64,000 bases of DNA from Alphaproteobacteria bacterium (GTDB taxonomy: Bacteria > Pseudomonadota > Alphaproteobacteria > UBA828), in the NCBI GenBank assembly GCA_022820945.1, contig JAJEEP010000003.1:1-64000 (forward strand), in the 5' to 3' direction. The notes under the pieces were generated by a model. That model was not told where the DNA came from. It saw only the letters and a program-made list of their open reading frames with translations, and searched no databases. Both the position numbers and the translations under genes were made by a program. Of the stretch, positions 34,541 to 46,934 are shown one piece after another (positions within the stretch are counted from its first letter, which is position 1; the number at the start of each line of letters is the position of its first letter).

Positions 34541-35059
34541 TCAGGCAGCGTCGTCGAAGGGGAAGAACACCCCGGCGCTCCAGACGCCGAGCACCGGGCG
34601 GCCCTCGACCTCGCGCTCGACGCAAAGCTCCACCAGCGGATAGTAGGCGGCGCGCGCCACCCGCGCCTCCAGGCCGTCGCGGACGGTGAGATAGGGCGCC
34701 TTCTCCTCCGATCCCGGCAAGGAGCGGAAGGCGAGGGGATGTGCGGCGTCGGCGCTCACCCACTCGTCCAGATTGGTGCGGAAGCGCAGGCGCTGGCCCT
34801 CGCCGTTGCCGTCCGCCTCCATCTCGACCGCGACGAAGGGCACGTCGTCCACGACGATGCGCGCCTTCTCCACCGGCGTGACGAGCCAGTAGTCGCCGTC
34901 CTCGCGCCGGAGCACGCTCGCGAAGAGCTTGACCAGCGGGAGCCGGCCAATGGGGCAGCCTTCGTGGAACCAGGTGCCGTCGCCCGCGATCCTGATGTCG
35001 ATGTCGCCGCAGAAGAGCTGCGGCGGCCGCCCGGCGGCCGGTGCCTGCGATTCGCCCAT
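34541..35059 (-). CDS. DUF1285-domain protein
   Basis: A 172-residue cytoplasmic protein of unknown function. Family features are visible: CGDIDIRIAGDGTWFHEGCP, LVKLFASVLRRED, YWLVTPVEKARI and, near the end, PLVELCVEREVEG. DUF1285 proteins fold into two beta-rich halves and are usually encoded next to this NUDIX gene. Start at ATG 35059; no strong ribosome binding site was seen. The gene begins the four-gene minus-strand block that ends with cca. Confidence 0.82.
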   Translation of the reverse strand: MGESQAPAAGRPPQLFCGDIDIRIAGDGTWFHEGCPIGRLPLVKLFASVLRREDGDYWLVTPVEKARIVVDDVPFVAVEMEADGNGEGQRLRFRTNLDEWVSADAAHPLAFRSLPGSEEKAPYLTVRDGLEARVARAAYYPLVELCVEREVEGRPVLGVWSAGVFFPFDDAA

Positions 35060-35158
35060 GGGCGCAGTATAGCCAAGCGGCCGGGCATCGGGGTCATATC
35101 CAATGATCGCCTTGCCGCATTCGGCAAGTAATTCGGAAGCACCCCCACAGAACCCCGG

Positions 35159-35187
35159 CCCTCTCCTCCCCGGCAGGGAGGAGAGGG
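35159..35187. repeat. 12-bp perfect inverted repeat (hairpin)
   Basis: CCCTCTCCTCCC (35159-35170) and GGGAGGAGAGGG (35176-35187) flank a CGGCA loop. It lies downstream of the E2 gene on the minus strand and may end that transcript, but it lacks a U-tract. It resembles dispersed palindromes common in GC-rich alphaproteobacteria. Confidence 0.6.
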
Positions 35188-35210
35188 AGAACGGGCGTCG
35201 CCGCCTACGT

Positions 35211-35239
35211 TCCCCCTCCGCCCTTCGGGGGGAGGGGGA
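35211..35239. terminator. hairpin with TTCG tetraloop
   Basis: TCCCCCTCC (35211-35219) pairs with GGAGGGGGA (35231-35239); inside it CCC and GGG close a TTCG loop, with one bulged G. It is the first strong hairpin 38 bases past the E2 stop, so it could terminate or protect the acetoin-dehydrogenase transcript. No T-run is present. Confidence 0.45.
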
Positions 35240-35276
35240 CAGGGGGAGGTGGGGGGTAGACCGTTGACCCGAAGGA

Positions 35277-36386
35277 TCAGCCGACGCGTTCGTCGATCAG
35301 CCGGTTCACCTCGGTGGCGGCCTCCATCTGCACCATGTGGCCCTGGCCATCCATTATCGTGCAGTCCACGCCGTCCGGCAGGCTGTCGGTATGGGAGGCG
35401 GGGATGATCTGGTCGCCCGCGCCCCAGATGGCCAGCGTCGGCACGCTGCCCGCCACGTCACGCAGGTCTTCGGCCTGCGCGCCGCCCGGCGCGAAGGCGT
35501 CCCGCACCGTGCTGAGCGCGGCGGTGACGCCGTCGATCCGCTTGAAGGCGAGCAGGTCGTTGATGAGTTGACGGGTGACCAGCGCCGGATCGGAGAACAG
35601 CTTCTCGACGTGGGGCTTGAGGTCCTTCCGACGCTCGGCCGAAATGAAGCCCTCAAGATAGTCCCCGTCGATATCGGACCCTAAGCCAGCACTTCCGATC
35701 AGGGTTATCGACGCGACCCGTGCCGGCGCTGCGCGGGCCACTGCGAGCGCGATGGCGCCGCCCATGGAGTGGCCGACGAGATGGGCGGACTCGATCTCCA
35801 GTGCATCGGCGAAGCCGGTGACGATATCGGCGAAGAAGCCGACGGAGCCGTCGCCCACGTCCTTGCTGGAGCTGCCGTGCCCCGGCAGGTCGAGGGCATG
35901 GACCACCCGCTTGGCGGCCAGCGCCTCGTGGTTGAACAGCCAGTTGTTGAGGTCGCCGCCAAAGCCGTGGATCAGGATGACCGGCGTGCCGCCTTCGCCT
36001 CGCGTGAGGTAGCGGATCGTGCGCCCGGCGATTTCCACGGATTCGGTCGCCGGTCCGCCGTCCTCGTCGTCGTCCTCGGGCGGCACGAAGTTCGCCTGAA
36101 AGTCGGTGACGAAGGCATCGATGTCGGCGTCGGCGACGCTCTCGTCGGCGACGATGCCGAGCAAGCCGCCCACCGGCAGCACGTCGCCCTCCTGCGCGAC
36201 GCAGCGGCGGAGCACGCCTGCGTCCGCCGCCTCGACCGCGCTTGAGATCTTCTCCGTCTCGATGTCGATGATCTCATCGCCCGGCGTGATCGAATCGCCT
36301 TCGTCCACAAGCCATCCGGCCACCTTCCCCTCCTTCATGGAGAGGCCCCATTTGGGCATGCAAACGGTGCGAATGCCTTCGCTCAT
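35277..36386 (-). CDS. acoC: acetoin dehydrogenase E2-like: lipoyl domain fused to an alpha/beta hydrolase
   Basis: A 369-residue protein. Residues 1-78 are a lipoyl domain: MPKWGLSMKEGKVAGWLVDE and the lipoyl lysine in DIETEKISS. After an acidic linker, an alpha/beta-hydrolase domain follows with HGFGGDLNNW, the nucleophile elbow GHSMGG, and the late His in GQGHMVQ. This fusion is typical of AcoC, the acyl transferase of acetoin dehydrogenase, and unlike the E2 of pyruvate dehydrogenase. The start overlaps the E1 beta stop codon (ATGA). No E3 gene is nearby, so the complex would borrow another dihydrolipoamide dehydrogenase. Confidence 0.88.
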   Translation of the reverse strand: MSEGIRTVCMPKWGLSMKEGKVAGWLVDEGDSITPGDEIIDIETEKISSAVEAADAGVLRRCVAQEGDVLPVGGLLGIVADESVADADIDAFVTDFQANFVPPEDDDEDGGPATESVEIAGRTIRYLTRGEGGTPVILIHGFGGDLNNWLFNHEALAAKRVVHALDLPGHGSSSKDVGDGSVGFFADIVTGFADALEIESAHLVGHSMGGAIALAVARAAPARVASITLIGSAGLGSDIDGDYLEGFISAERRKDLKPHVEKLFSDPALVTRQLINDLLAFKRIDGVTAALSTVRDAFAPGGAQAEDLRDVAGSVPTLAIWGAGDQIIPASHTDSLPDGVDCTIMDGQGHMVQMEAATEVNRLIDERVG

Positions 36387-37396
36387 TTGCTGGACTCCAT
36401 CACCGCCTTCACGGCCTTCTGCACCGCGGCCGCGTCGGGGATGTAGAGATCTTCGAGCGTGTCCGAGAACGGCACCGGCGTATGCGGGGCGGTCACCTGC
36501 TTGATCGGCCCCCTGAGCGAATCGAAGGCCTTCTCGCAGACCATCGCCGCGATGTCGGTGGCCATGTTGCAGCGCGGGTGCGACTCGTCGAGCACCACAA
36601 GCCGTCCGGTGTTCTCCACCGTCTCGAGGATCGTGTCCTCGTCCATGGGCGACGTCGTGCGAAGGTCGACGATCTCGCACTCGATGCCGTCGCCGGCGAG
36701 CGCGTTCGCCGCCTCGGTCGCGACATGGACCATGCGGCCGAGCGTCACGATCGAGACGTCGTCGCCCTCGCGCACGATGTTGGCCTCGCCGAAGGGGAGC
36801 GCATAGGGCTCCTCCGGCACGTCGCCTTCGAGCGTGTAGAGCGCCTTGTGCTCGCAGAAGATCACCGGGTCATTGTCGCGGATCGCCTGAATCAGCAGAC
36901 CCTTGGCGTCGTAGGGAGTCGCCGGGGTCACGACCTTGAGGCCGGGGATGTGGGTGAACACCGGATAGAGACACTGCGAGTGCTGGGCGGCGGCGCGGAG
37001 CCCGGCACCGTACATCGTGCGAATCACCACCGGGGTCTCGGCCTTGCCGCCGAACATGTAGCGGAACTTCGCCGCCTGGTTGAAGATCTGGTCGAAGCAG
37101 ACGCCCATGAAGTCGATGAACATCAGCTCTGCGACCGGGCGAAGCCCCGCGGTCGCTGCACCGACGGCGGCTCCGATAAAGGCGGATTCACTGATCGGCG
37201 TGTCCATCACCCGATCGCCGTACTTGCCGTAGAGCCCCTTGGTGATGCCGAGCGGGCCGCCCCAGGCGTCGCGCTCGCCATCGGTGCCGAGCCCGCCGGC
37301 CACGTCCTCGCCCATGACGACGACGGTCTCGTCCCGCTCCATCTCCTGGGCGAGGGCTTCGTTGATCGCTTGCTGATAGGTCGCTGTGCGTGCCAT
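36383..37396 (-). CDS. acoB: acetoin dehydrogenase E1 beta-like subunit
   Basis: The 337-residue beta subunit of the thiamine-dependent E1. Visible are VVVMGEDVAGGLGTDGERDA, the conserved TPISESAFIGAAVGAATAGL and VAELMFIDFMG stretches, and the C-terminal VLDESHPRCNMATDI. Alpha and beta subunits together oxidise acetoin, or a related 2-ketol or 2-oxoacid, and pass the acyl group to the lipoyl domain of E2. It starts 15 bases after the E1 alpha stop and overlaps the E2 start. Confidence 0.9.
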   Translation of the reverse strand: MARTATYQQAINEALAQEMERDETVVVMGEDVAGGLGTDGERDAWGGPLGITKGLYGKYGDRVMDTPISESAFIGAAVGAATAGLRPVAELMFIDFMGVCFDQIFNQAAKFRYMFGGKAETPVVIRTMYGAGLRAAAQHSQCLYPVFTHIPGLKVVTPATPYDAKGLLIQAIRDNDPVIFCEHKALYTLEGDVPEEPYALPFGEANIVREGDDVSIVTLGRMVHVATEAANALAGDGIECEIVDLRTTSPMDEDTILETVENTGRLVVLDESHPRCNMATDIAAMVCEKAFDSLRGPIKQVTAPHTPVPFSDTLEDLYIPDAAAVQKAVKAVMESSK

Positions 37397-37411
37397 GACG
37401 GCCTCCCTCGC

Positions 37412-38380
37412 TCAGTAGGATACGTAAACGTCGGTCAAAAGATCGGCGGCGGTCGGCGGCGCTGCCACCTTGGCCTTGGCGACCGCGCCGTCGATCTGGG
37501 CCTCGGCCTCGCTGTCGATCGCATCGAGATCGGCGGCATCGAGCAGACCGGCCTCGGTCACCTTGCTGCGGAACATGGCGAGGCAGTCGCGCGACTCGCG
37601 CAGCTTCTTGACCTCGTCAGGGCCGCGATAGGTCTGCGCGTCGCCCTCGAAATGTCCGTAGTAGCGGTTGAGCTTGCATTCCAGCAGGCTCGGGCCGCCG
37701 CCCTCGCGGGCGTGCTTGATGGCCTCGCCTGCGGCCTCGTGGACGGCGAAGAAGTCGTGCCCGTCGATCACGACGCCCGGCATGTTGAAGCCGCTGGCGC
37801 GGTCGGCGGCATCGTCGCACGCGATCGACCACTTCGACGACGTCGATTCCGCGTAGCCGTTGTTCTCGATCACGAAGATGCAGGGCAGGTTCCACACGGA
37901 AGCCAGATTGAGGCTCTCGAAAGTGGTGCCCTGGTTCGAGCCGCCGTCGCCCACGAAGGCGATGGCGACGCCGCCGGTGCCGAGCTGCTTCGCCGCGAGG
38001 CCGGCGCCGCAAATGAGCGGCGGGCCACCGCCCACGATGCCGTTGGCGCCCATCATCCCCTTGTCGAGGTCGGCGATGTGCATGGAGCCGCCCTTGCCGG
38101 CGCAGAGGCCGTCCTTGCGGCCGTAAATCTCCGCCATCATGCCGTCTACATCGCAGCCCTTGGCGATGCAGTGGACGTGGCCGCGATGGGTGCTGGCGAT
38201 GCGGTCACGATCGTCGAGGTGCAAGCACACGCCCACGCCGCTTGCCTCCTCGCCGGCATAGAGGTGCACGAAACCCGGGATTTCACCGGTCGCGAACTCG
38301 ACGTGAAGGCGTTCCTCGAATTCGCGGATCGTGCGCATGGTCCTGTAAGCCGTCAACAATTCGTCTCTGCTGAGCTGCAT
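37412..38380 (-). CDS. acoA: acetoin dehydrogenase E1 alpha-like subunit
   Basis: The 322-residue alpha subunit of E1. The thiamine diphosphate motif is GDGGSNQGTTFESLNLAS, with the closing asparagine in VIENNGYAES. The pattern THRGHVHCIAKGCDVDGMMA and GKGGSMHIAD is that of acetoin dehydrogenases. It is the first dehydrogenase gene and follows 39 bases after the ABC ATPase gene. The true substrate could be acetoin or another small ketol delivered by the transporter encoded upstream. Confidence 0.9.
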   Translation of the reverse strand: MQLSRDELLTAYRTMRTIREFEERLHVEFATGEIPGFVHLYAGEEASGVGVCLHLDDRDRIASTHRGHVHCIAKGCDVDGMMAEIYGRKDGLCAGKGGSMHIADLDKGMMGANGIVGGGPPLICGAGLAAKQLGTGGVAIAFVGDGGSNQGTTFESLNLASVWNLPCIFVIENNGYAESTSSKWSIACDDAADRASGFNMPGVVIDGHDFFAVHEAAGEAIKHAREGGGPSLLECKLNRYYGHFEGDAQTYRGPDEVKKLRESRDCLAMFRSKVTEAGLLDAADLDAIDSEAEAQIDGAVAKAKVAAPPTAADLLTDVYVSY

Positions 38381-38419
38381 ACGAGTTGCTCCCCTTAGCC
38401 TGCGTGGTGGCGTTCGGCC

Positions 38420-39514
<1,095 letters not shown>

Positions 39515-39551
39515 CAGTACCCCCAGACAGGCATTCGTCCAGCGCTCACGC

Positions 39552-40430
39552 CTATTCCCTGACCGCGCCCATGGTCAGGCCCGCGACGAGATAGCGCCGG
39601 ATCAGAAGGCCCAGGAACATCATCGGCACTGTCGTGACCACGCCCGCGGCCATGATCATGCCCCATTGAATCTTGACCGGCTGGACCAGCTCGGCGGTCG
39701 CCACCGGCAGGGTCTTGGCACCGCCCGAGCCGATGATCGTGGCGAACAGGAAGTCGTTCCAGCCGAAGAGCACACAAAGCACGATGAAGGCGCCGAGCCC
39801 CGGCGCCACCAGCGGGATGATCAGCCTGAACGCCTGCCAGCGGGTGCAGCCGTCGCACTGCGCGGCTTCCTCGATCGCGTAGGGCACGTTGTCGAAGAAG
39901 CCCTTCAGAATCCAGATGGCGAAGGGGAGGTTGAAGGTGGTGTAGGCGAGGATCAGGCCGGGCAGGGTGCCGACCAGCCCCGACGAGCGGAAGATCACGT
40001 AGAGCGGCACCATCACCGCCACCACCGGCGCCATGCGGGTCGAGATGATCCAGAAGAGCAGGTCGCGCTTGCCCCGGAACTCGGCGCGGGAGAGCGCGTA
40101 GGCCGCCATCGATCCGAGCGAGACCGAGACCGCCGCCGAGCCCAGCGACGCGATCAGGCTGTTGCGCAGGTAGGTGCCGAAGTGCTTCTCGGTGAAGAGT
40201 TCGACGTAGTGCGCGCCGGTCGGCTTGAAGTCGAACATCACGCCGAGGTCGCTCCAGTCGCCCGGCTCCGGCAGCTGGAAGGCATCCAGAAGGTCCTTGA
40301 AGGACGAGACCACCATGATGAAGAGCGGCAGCACGGTCCAGACGAAGAAGAAGATCAGGAACAGGATCGAGAGACCCTGTAGCACGCTGCGGAGCGGCGA
40401 GCGGTAGCGGACGATTTCGCGCGATGCCAT
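39552..40430 (-). CDS. sugar-type ABC transporter permease (MalG family)
   Basis: Second permease, 292 residues with six membrane segments. The first lies near residues 18-38 and the EAA loop is EEAAQCDGCTRWQAFRLIIP (about 210-230). MalG-type context is clear: it lies between the ATPase and the first permease, with 16 bases to the latter. The EAA loop motif is atypical in having Cys-Asp-Gly-Cys instead of Ala-Ala-x-x-Asp-Gly-Ala. Confidence 0.88.
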   Translation of the reverse strand: MASREIVRYRSPLRSVLQGLSILFLIFFFVWTVLPLFIMVVSSFKDLLDAFQLPEPGDWSDLGVMFDFKPTGAHYVELFTEKHFGTYLRNSLIASLGSAAVSVSLGSMAAYALSRAEFRGKRDLLFWIISTRMAPVVAVMVPLYVIFRSSGLVGTLPGLILAYTTFNLPFAIWILKGFFDNVPYAIEEAAQCDGCTRWQAFRLIIPLVAPGLGAFIVLCVLFGWNDFLFATIIGSGGAKTLPVATAELVQPVKIQWGMIMAAGVVTTVPMMFLGLLIRRYLVAGLTMGAVRE

Positions 40431-40446
40431 TTGCCCGTCCCCGCCC

Positions 40447-41421
40447 CTAATTCTCGCGCTCGGTCCTGATCTTGCGGGTCGGGTCCTCGAACACCTTGGT
40501 CAGCACGAGGCCCAGCAGGATCGTCAGCAGCAGCAGGGTGAACGCGATCGCGGCGCCGCGGCCGAGCTCGAAGAACTTGAACGACACGTCGAACAGGTAG
40601 GTCGGCAGGATCTTGGTCGCGTTGGCGGGGCCGCCGCCGGTCATGATCAGGATCGTGTCGATGAACCTGAAGTTGTCCATGAAGCGCAGCAGGATCGCGA
40701 TCAGCAGGAAGGGATAGAGGTTGGGCAGCGCCACGCTGAAGAAGTTGCGGAACGGCCCGGCGCCGTCGACCATGTGCGCCTCGAGCTGGTCCTGCGGCAC
40801 GCGCTTGAGGCCGGCGAGCGTGATGAGTGCGATCAACGGCGTCCATTGCCATACGTCGGTTGCGACGATCGCGAACATCGCCCAGAACTTGTTGCCGAGG
40901 ATCGAGCCGCCTTCCAGCAGGCCGATGCTCTGAAGCAGCCAGAAGTACCAGCCGAACGTCCCGTTATAGAGAAACAGGTAGAGGAAACCCGCGACGACCG
41001 GCGCCATCATCATTGGCATCAGGAAGATGGTGACGAGTATCTTCTCGAAGCGGTTGTTGTTGAGGATGACCGCCACCAGGACGCCGAGGCCGATCTCGAC
41101 CGAAAGGCAGAGCGCGCTGTACTTGAAGAGCGTGAGCCAGCCTCTGATGAACTTCTTGTCGGAGGCGAGCCGCGTGAAATTGTCGATACCGGCCCAAACG
41201 TCCGACTTGCCCGGCGCGAGTTGCACCTCGTGCAGGGTCATGTAAATCAGCCAGATGAGGGGGTAGAGGGAGATCCCCGCCAGCAGCAGGATCGCCGGCA
41301 GCATCAGCCATAGCAGGTAATAGCGCGGCGGCCGGCGGTTGAAATCCTCCGGCACATAATCGATCGTCCGCACACCGCGCACGACGCCGCCCGCGGCATC
41401 GATGTTCGCGATGTTGGCCAT
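40447..41421 (-). CDS. sugar-type ABC transporter permease (MalF family)
   Basis: First permease of the carbohydrate-type importer, 324 residues. After a hydrophilic N-terminus of about 30 residues there are six helices (first at about 35-57). The EAA loop is EAHMVDGAGPFRNFFSVALP (about 240-260). It follows the binding-protein gene by about 120 bases and pairs with the MalG-type permease downstream. Together they import a polar solute. Confidence 0.88.
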   Translation of the reverse strand: MANIANIDAAGGVVRGVRTIDYVPEDFNRRPPRYYLLWLMLPAILLLAGISLYPLIWLIYMTLHEVQLAPGKSDVWAGIDNFTRLASDKKFIRGWLTLFKYSALCLSVEIGLGVLVAVILNNNRFEKILVTIFLMPMMMAPVVAGFLYLFLYNGTFGWYFWLLQSIGLLEGGSILGNKFWAMFAIVATDVWQWTPLIALITLAGLKRVPQDQLEAHMVDGAGPFRNFFSVALPNLYPFLLIAILLRFMDNFRFIDTILIMTGGGPANATKILPTYLFDVSFKFFELGRGAAIAFTLLLLTILLGLVLTKVFEDPTRKIRTEREN

Positions 41422-41538
41422 GCGCTGGGTCTCCGCGCCGTGTCTGCGCCCGCGGTCTCTTGCCGCCGGCGCCGGTCAAGATCGGCCTACCGCCCGCGGG
41501 CGCCGAAGCGCCGACGCCCCCGGGCAGCGGGATACCGA

Positions 41539-43068
41539 CTAGACGTCGTGGATGGCGTCCAGCTCGTCCCGAATTGAGTCGCACGCCTCCTGAGCCGACA
41601 GCTCTCCGGAGATGCACTGCTGCGTGCCGACGCGAACGATCTCGTGATACTCGTTCGACTTCGGAAGCTTCGGCCCGAGCACCATGTTGGGTGTGCGGAT
41701 GCCCTTGTCGTAGACCGCCTCGAAGGTGAGCGCGTTCGGCATGGTGGTCGGCCGGTTGCGCGCTGCCTGGACCTCCGGCACCTCGAGGACGGACTTGCGG
41801 GTGGGCGTGCCGCCGACGCCCTGCAGCACCATGAGCTGCGTCTCGTGGCTGCAGGCCCAACTGGCGAAGATGAACGCCGCACGCTGCAGGTCCATGTCCG
41901 CGCCGGCGTTGATGCCGATGCCGCCGATGCCGCAGTTGGTGGCGTTGACGACGTTGTCGCTGCCGTCGACGTTCCACTCGACTGCGCCCTTGGGCCCCAT
42001 GGCGTAACCCGTCTTGCCTCCCGCCGCGACGGACTGCTCGGGGTCTTCCACCGAGGCCGCGAACTCGTGGTACTGGATCTGCATGGCGACGCCGCCGGCG
42101 GCGTAGACCGTGTTCAGCTCCAGGGTGCCGTTGGTCAGGTTGTCGGGATGGCTGACATCGGCGAGCGCCTTGTAGCCTTCCATCGCCTTGACCGACTGCG
42201 CATCGCCCCAGTTGGTCGGGCCGGGGTTCTTCGAGCCCAGCGTGTCGTCGACCGCGAAGTCGAGCCACTGGTTCTGCGCGTACATGTGACGCTGGATGTC
42301 GAGCTGCGTGGTCCAGCCGAACGAGCCGTGATGCTGGGCGTAACCGTAAGGAATGGACGAATCGCGCTCGTGCATCTTCCCGAAGAACTCGGTGATATCG
42401 ACCATGTCCTTGTAGGTCGTCTCGTCGGTGAACTCGAGGCGGTAGCCGTAGTCGGCCTCGAAGTCCTTGGTCAGCTTCTCGAACAGGTCCTGCCGGTAGA
42501 AGGTGCAGGACACCGCGCAGTCATAGGGGAAGGCGCGGATCGGGCCGCGCTCGTAGTAGACGCCGCAGGCATCGAGGTAGTTCTCGAACCAGACGTCGCT
42601 ACCGTAGCCCTGAGGATCGAGCGGCAGCGTGTCGTCGACCGAGAACTCGTTGAGGTCGGCGTAGAAGTCGGCGAAGGGCGAGCCGATCGGCTTGTCCTGC
42701 ACGTAGTTGAGGTGATAGTCGGCCTGGCCGCTACGAAGGTCGATGCCGACCTTCTGCTGCACGGTCGGCAGACCGTCGGTCAGGATCTCCACCTCGATCC
42801 CGGTGAGATCGTAGAACGCCTGAATGTTGTCGCGGATCGCGAAGGAGGGCGGCGTGTTCTCGGACATGAAGACGAGCTTCGAGCCCTCGTACTGGCGCCA
42901 CTTGGCTTCATCGGACGAGTAGGCATAGACGGGCCGGCGCGTGATCACCGAGTTCATGCCGACCGCGATCGAGCCTGCGCCGAGTGCGGTTGCGACGCCG
43001 CCTCCGAGCTCGAGGAATTTGCGGCGGCTGATCGGCTTGTACAGCGCCTTCTTGGGCATAGAGAACAT
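41539..43068 (-). CDS. Tat-exported extracellular solute-binding protein of a sugar-type ABC transporter
   Basis: Large family 1 binding protein, 509 residues. The N-terminus has a twin-arginine signal, SRRKFLELGGG, then a hydrophobic stretch ending near residue 45, so it is folded in the cytoplasm before export. Sugar-binding proteins are usually Sec-exported; Tat export may indicate a cofactor or fast folding. Sequence elements such as NLTNGTLELNTVYAAGG and MGPKGAVEWN fit the family. The start is the ATG at 43066-43068, preceded by GAGGAG; the frame extends further upstream without support. It is first in the operon, so expression starts here. Confidence 0.85.
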   Translation of the reverse strand: MFSMPKKALYKPISRRKFLELGGGVATALGAGSIAVGMNSVITRRPVYAYSSDEAKWRQYEGSKLVFMSENTPPSFAIRDNIQAFYDLTGIEVEILTDGLPTVQQKVGIDLRSGQADYHLNYVQDKPIGSPFADFYADLNEFSVDDTLPLDPQGYGSDVWFENYLDACGVYYERGPIRAFPYDCAVSCTFYRQDLFEKLTKDFEADYGYRLEFTDETTYKDMVDITEFFGKMHERDSSIPYGYAQHHGSFGWTTQLDIQRHMYAQNQWLDFAVDDTLGSKNPGPTNWGDAQSVKAMEGYKALADVSHPDNLTNGTLELNTVYAAGGVAMQIQYHEFAASVEDPEQSVAAGGKTGYAMGPKGAVEWNVDGSDNVVNATNCGIGGIGINAGADMDLQRAAFIFASWACSHETQLMVLQGVGGTPTRKSVLEVPEVQAARNRPTTMPNALTFEAVYDKGIRTPNMVLGPKLPKSNEYHEIVRVGTQQCISGELSAQEACDSIRDELDAIHDV

Positions 43069-43373
43069 GCTGTGCTCCTCCTTGGCGAGTGTCGGACAAT
43101 GGCTTCGAAAGGGGCGGGGCGGTGCGAGGATCGCGGCCCGCGCGGGACGCTCCCGCGCAGTCTCCCTCCGCCGGCGAATGGCAAACTGAACGTTTGTTTT
43201 CCCGGTGTCAATGGCCGCTCCGATAGTGACCAAACTCGAGTGTCGCCCGCAAGTTCTCTCCCTGTCGCGGACGGATTTTACCGATGCCACTGATTTGACG
43301 ACGGCAAAGCCCCTTGACCTTCCTCCGGCTGGCGCTTGTATGGGAAACGCAGGGGACGGGAAGCTGGAATCGG
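43069..43373. other. divergent intergenic region between the ABC operon and the multicopper oxidase
   Basis: About 300 bases, with no supported gene. It must carry promoters for both divergent units. No clear -10/-35 pair or operator was recognised; GTTTGTTTTCCCGGTG (43191-43206) is the AT-richest patch. Confidence 0.45.
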
Positions 43374-44771
43374 ATGACCATGCGCATTTCCCGACGAGCG
43401 TTCAACGGCGGACTCTTGGGCCTCGCGGCGGTGGGTGGCTCCGCATTCGGAGCCGAACCGGCTCGCGCCGACGTGCCGACGCTGGAGGCAAGTACGGGAC
43501 TTGCCCAGCTCGCGCCGCCCGAGTTTCCGATAACGCCCATCTGGGGCTATGAGGGGCATGTGCCGGGTCCGGTCGTCCGGATTCGGCAGGGAGAGCGCGT
43601 CGAGCGGCGATTCGTCAACAACCTGCCGCAGGCCTCGACCGTGCACTGGCACGGCATCAGGATCGACAATGCCATGGACGGGGTGCCGGATCTGACGCAG
43701 GCGGCGGTATCGCCCGGCGGCAGCTATCTATACGATTTCGCGGTGCCCGACGCCGGAACTTACTGGTATCACTCCCACAATCGGACCTGGGAGCAGTTGG
43801 CCCGCGGCCTGTACGGTGCGCTAATCGTCGAGGAAGCCGACGGTGGGCCGGAGGTGGACCGCGACGAGATCATGCTCATGGACGACTGGCGTCTCACTCA
43901 GGAGGCGCAGATCGAACCGAGTTTCGGCGCCATGGGCGATCGCTCGCACGGGGGGCGTATCGGCAACTGGGTGACGATCAACGGGGAGGGGGACTGGCGG
44001 CGGACGGTTCGGCGGCACGAGCGGCTTCGGCTGCGGTTGGCGAACGCAGCCAACGCGCGCATCTTCGTGCTGGAGCTGCATGGACTGGAGGGCTGGGCGG
44101 TCGCTCTGGATGGGCAGCCTCTGGCCGCTCCCGAAACCCTTCGGCGCTTTCATCTGGCGCCGGGGCAGCGCGCCGATCTGATCGTGGACGCGACCGCCGA
44201 AGAGGGAACGGACGCGTTCCTGATTTCGCTCGAGCGCGACGGCGCCTACAGGATCGCGAGATTCCGTGTGGACGGCACGATGAGGCCCCGGCCGCTCGCC
44301 GCACCGGCGCCGCTGGAACCGAATCCGGTTGCACCGCTGCGCGGTCTGGCCGAGGCACGGTCCGTTCGGCTTCTGATGCAGGGCGGCGCCATGGGCGGCA
44401 TGCAGAGCGCAGTCATGGGCGGCCGCGAGACCGACATCCGCGACATGGTGGCCCAGGGGAAAGTGTGGGCGTTCAACGGCGTCGCGGACTTCGCCGCGCA
44501 CCCGCTGCTCGACCTTGCGAGTGGAGAGACGGCCCGGATCGTCATCGTCAACGAAACCGCCTGGCCCCACGCGATGCATCTGCACGGTCATCATTTCCGG
44601 CGCATTGACGGCGACGGCAACGTCGGGCCGCTGCGCGACACCCTGTTGCTGGACCGTGAGGAATCTGCCGAGATCGCGTTCGTGGCCGATAATCCCGGCA
44701 ACTGGCTCCTTCATTGCCACATGCCCGAGCATTCGGCCGGCGGGATGGAGACCTGGATTCGCGTCGGCTGA
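43374..44771 (+). CDS. Tat-exported multicopper oxidase
   Basis: A 465-residue cupredoxin-type oxidase. A Tat signal (SRRAFNGGLLG, then a hydrophobic stretch ending AFGAEPARA) exports it. All four copper motifs are present: HWHG (H91 and H93), YWYHSHN, the C-terminal HAMHLHGHHF, and HCHMPEHSAGGM, which supplies type 1 and type 3 ligands. This is a complete laccase/CumA-like enzyme that oxidises Mn(II), Cu(I) or phenolics with O2; which one cannot be told. The Met-rich stretch GGAMGGMQSAVMGG (about 335-350) could bind copper. ATG 43374 or 43380 may be the start. It is divergent from the ABC operon. Confidence 0.88.
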   Translation: MTMRISRRAFNGGLLGLAAVGGSAFGAEPARADVPTLEASTGLAQLAPPEFPITPIWGYEGHVPGPVVRIRQGERVERRFVNNLPQASTVHWHGIRIDNAMDGVPDLTQAAVSPGGSYLYDFAVPDAGTYWYHSHNRTWEQLARGLYGALIVEEADGGPEVDRDEIMLMDDWRLTQEAQIEPSFGAMGDRSHGGRIGNWVTINGEGDWRRTVRRHERLRLRLANAANARIFVLELHGLEGWAVALDGQPLAAPETLRRFHLAPGQRADLIVDATAEEGTDAFLISLERDGAYRIARFRVDGTMRPRPLAAPAPLEPNPVAPLRGLAEARSVRLLMQGGAMGGMQSAVMGGRETDIRDMVAQGKVWAFNGVADFAAHPLLDLASGETARIVIVNETAWPHAMHLHGHHFRRIDGDGNVGPLRDTLLLDREESAEIAFVADNPGNWLLHCHMPEHSAGGMETWIRVG

Positions 44772-44813
44772 GTGGGCGCGGCCCTCGTCGCTGCCTTCCC
44801 CGTTGCGGCGGGG

Positions 44814-46766
<1,953 letters not shown>

Positions 46767-46934
46767 GGCTCCTCCGCTTCCGTCGCGCCCTCATAGCAGG
46801 CTCCCGCGTTGAACGGGAGACCCGACGGACCGAGGTGTGAGCAAAGAGTTTCGGCGCAGGCATTTACCGACCTTTCGAGTAAGATTGTGAATGCTCCGTC
46901 CTCCGAATCGCGATTTGAGATGAGAGAGGCACCC

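Noticed and set aside
36482-38398. A 638-codon open frame antisense to the E1 genes
   Set aside because: Low-complexity Arg/His/Val composition, no recognisable motifs, and it runs across two well-supported enzyme genes and their junction.
41644-43293. A 549-codon open frame antisense to the solute-binding protein
   Set aside because: Composition shadow of the Tat-exported protein; no start context, no motifs.
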